Positions 62,472 to 64,000 of a stretch of 64,000 nucleotides of DNA are shown one piece after another. The position numbers and the translations under genes were made by a program. The stretch is from Mortierella sp. BCC40632 (taxonomy: Eukaryota; Mortierellomycota; Mortierellomycetes; Mortierellales; Mortierellaceae). The stretch spans positions 845,501-909,500 of the forward strand of contig WAEK01000018.1 of the NCBI GenBank assembly GCA_011634665.1. Reading direction: 5' to 3'. The notes beneath the pieces are model-generated. The model was not told the origin of the DNA, searched no databases, and was given only the letters and a program-made list of their open reading frames with translations. Numbering within the stretch: position 1 is the first letter of the stretch; each line of letters opens with the position of its first letter.

Positions 62472-64000
62472 ATGGCCACTAAAGCAAAGATTCACGGTAT
62501 TGGACTGAGCTATTTTTTAACAAGTCAACATCCTAGGGAGAGAAAGGGAAAATAATGCCTCTTGTGCTCTTTAGCCTGACAACCCGCTGCCTTTTTTTTT
62601 TCTTTTTTTTTTTTTGTTGCCACCGTAGGAGGAACCGTCGTCGAGATGCAGGTGAGAAAAAGAGTCGCTCATGTCGTTTCAGTATTTGGTTGTAATAAAG
62701 GGTTCACATCAATTGACATTTGACATTGGGTTCTCTAGGGAGATGAAATGACGCGCATCATCTGGGATGTCATTCGCGACAAGGTAACATGCGCTTTTTT
62801 TTTATTCTTTGGGAAACCACAAGTCTTTCTCGGAACATGGATATCTTGTCACTTGGACACCAGAAACCATGGGAAGATTTCATGGCCCTGTCCCACGCCC
62901 CTCCCTCCCCCCCTCTCCTAACTTTGTGTTAAATTGACCCAGCCGAGTATGTACACACGACGGGTTGTCAGCCGAACCAACACATCACTGAGCAAAATAT
63001 CCATTCCCCCCCTCCTTCCATGTGTAGCTGATCCTGCCTTATGTCGACCTTGACATCAAGTTCTTTGATCTCGGGATCCAGAATCGTGACGAGACGGATG
63101 ACCGTGGTAAGATGCTCTCTCTCTCACTCTCGAACAGTTTGCATATACAATACGTAGGAGTGGAGTCCATTATTACAGGCCCGGAGTTGATCGATCGGAC
63201 TTGTATTCAAAGCTTCTTCCAGTTTTCGCTTTTAAAAAAGTAACGTGGTTCCTAAATTCATTCTACTCTTCCGTTTCTGTCCTGACCTCTATCAACGGTT
63301 TCCAATGTAATGCAAAAAAATTTTAAAAAAAAAAAAAAAAAAAAAAAGTCACCATCGAGGCAGCCGAGGCGATCAAAAAGTACAAAGTCGGTATCAAGTG
63401 CGCAACCATCTCCCCTGATGAAGCTCGAGTTGAAGAATTCAAGTTGAAGCAAATGTGGAAATCGCCAAACGTATGTGTGTGTGTGTGTGTGTGTTTGCAA
63501 AGAGGACAGTGCCTTTTTTTTTTTTTTTTCTTTTGAGAGAACTAAAATTAAAGGAAACTTTAGGGAACGATCCGTAACATTCTTGGAGGCACTGTTTTCC
63601 GTGAACCGATCATTTGCAAGAACGTACCCAGACTCGTCCCAGGCTGGACTCAACCCATCATTCTGGGTCGTCATGCGTTTGGAGATCAATACAAGGCAAC
63701 TGACGTTGTTGTAGATACTCCCGGTAGAATGGAACTGGTCTTTACGCCCAAGGATGGCTCACCAAAGAGAAATTTGGTTATCTATGACTTCAAGGGACCA
63801 GGCGTTGCCTTGGGCATGTATAACCATGATGAGGTACTTTTACTGGAGTCAGTTTGATGTTAGGAAAGGAAGATTTTGTCCAATATATTGACCCATTGAC
63901 ATGTCACTTTTCTCTCTCTCTCTCTCTAGTCGATCACAGGGTTCGCGCATTCTTGCTTCAAGTTGGCGCTAGAAAAATCTTACCCATTGTACCTGTCCAC
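62472..64000 (+). CDS. IDP1: NADP-dependent isocitrate dehydrogenase, 3' end outside window
   Basis: Oxidises isocitrate to 2-oxoglutarate with NADP+, supplying NADPH. Seven exons are visible: 62472-62496, 62629-62651, 62739-62783, 63028-63106, 63349-63470, 63564-63833 and 63930 to the edge. All phases agree. The protein starts [20 protein letters not shown] with no clear mitochondrial leader, so a cytosolic or peroxisomal form is more likely; the C terminus that could carry a peroxisomal signal is missing. Family landmarks are [49 protein letters not shown] (substrate-binding Ser/Asn/Arg set) and [15 protein letters not shown]. Exon 2 is only 23 bases. The acceptor before exon 5 follows a poly-A run rather than pyrimidines. 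The identification is very firm. Confidence 0.95.

Noticed and set aside
1..64000. Gene cluster or defence/secondary metabolite system
   Set aside because: The neighbouring genes are unrelated housekeeping genes in mixed orientation; no PKS, NRPS, NLR-type receptor or similar core enzyme was recognised.

Overview
This window is nuclear DNA from a filamentous fungus. Genes carry many short GT-AG introns, proteins are rich in Ser/Gln/Gly/Asn tracts, and the spaces between genes are full of homopolymers and CT/GA microsatellites. The intron density, the compact spacing and the mix of orthologues (ATP-type PEPCK, VPS18, MMS19, POL1, KCS1, kinesin-8, cytosol-type NADP-isocitrate dehydrogenase) suggest an early-diverging lineage, most likely Mucoromycota and possibly Mortierellomycotina. 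That placement is inference. No tRNA, rRNA or CRISPR array was recognised.

Layout, left to right. 92-253: last exon of an isochorismatase-like hydrolase (+). 1160-4018: low-complexity protein of 952 residues (+). 5250-7148: PCK1, ATP-type PEP carboxykinase (+). 7149-11240: 4 kb without recognisable genes. 11241-12913: uncharacterised fungal protein (-). 12914-16549: CT/GA-rich spacer. 16550-21376: VPS18 (-) with a Gly/Ala-rich insertion inside its RING. 23899-25959: piggyBac-type transposon with one in-frame stop. 27041-33067: MMS19 (-). 34196-40464: POL1, DNA polymerase alpha catalytic subunit (-). 41005-44607: a large membrane glycosyltransferase joining a GT31-like and a GT32-like domain (+). 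45083-48866: KCS1-type inositol hexakisphosphate kinase (-). 51788-53890: ArfGAP (+). 54193-57354: F-box protein with an LRR-like C-terminal part (+). 57886-61706: kinesin-8 (+). 62472 to the window end: NADP-isocitrate dehydrogenase, truncated by the edge (+).

The genes do not form a pathway cluster; this is a normal chromosomal arm with housekeeping genes and one transposon. MMS19 and POL1 are functionally linked, because MMS19 targets the cytosolic iron-sulfur assembly machinery to B-family polymerases and other DNA enzymes, but their adjacency may be chance. VPS18 and the ArfGAP both act in membrane traffic. PCK1 and NADP-IDH are central carbon enzymes.

The points most worth a second look are the two-headed GT31-GT32 membrane glycosyltransferase with its extra C-terminal module, the interrupted RING of VPS18, recurrent GC-AG introns at conserved junctions, the nearly intact piggyBac, and the irregular ArfGAP zinc-finger junction.
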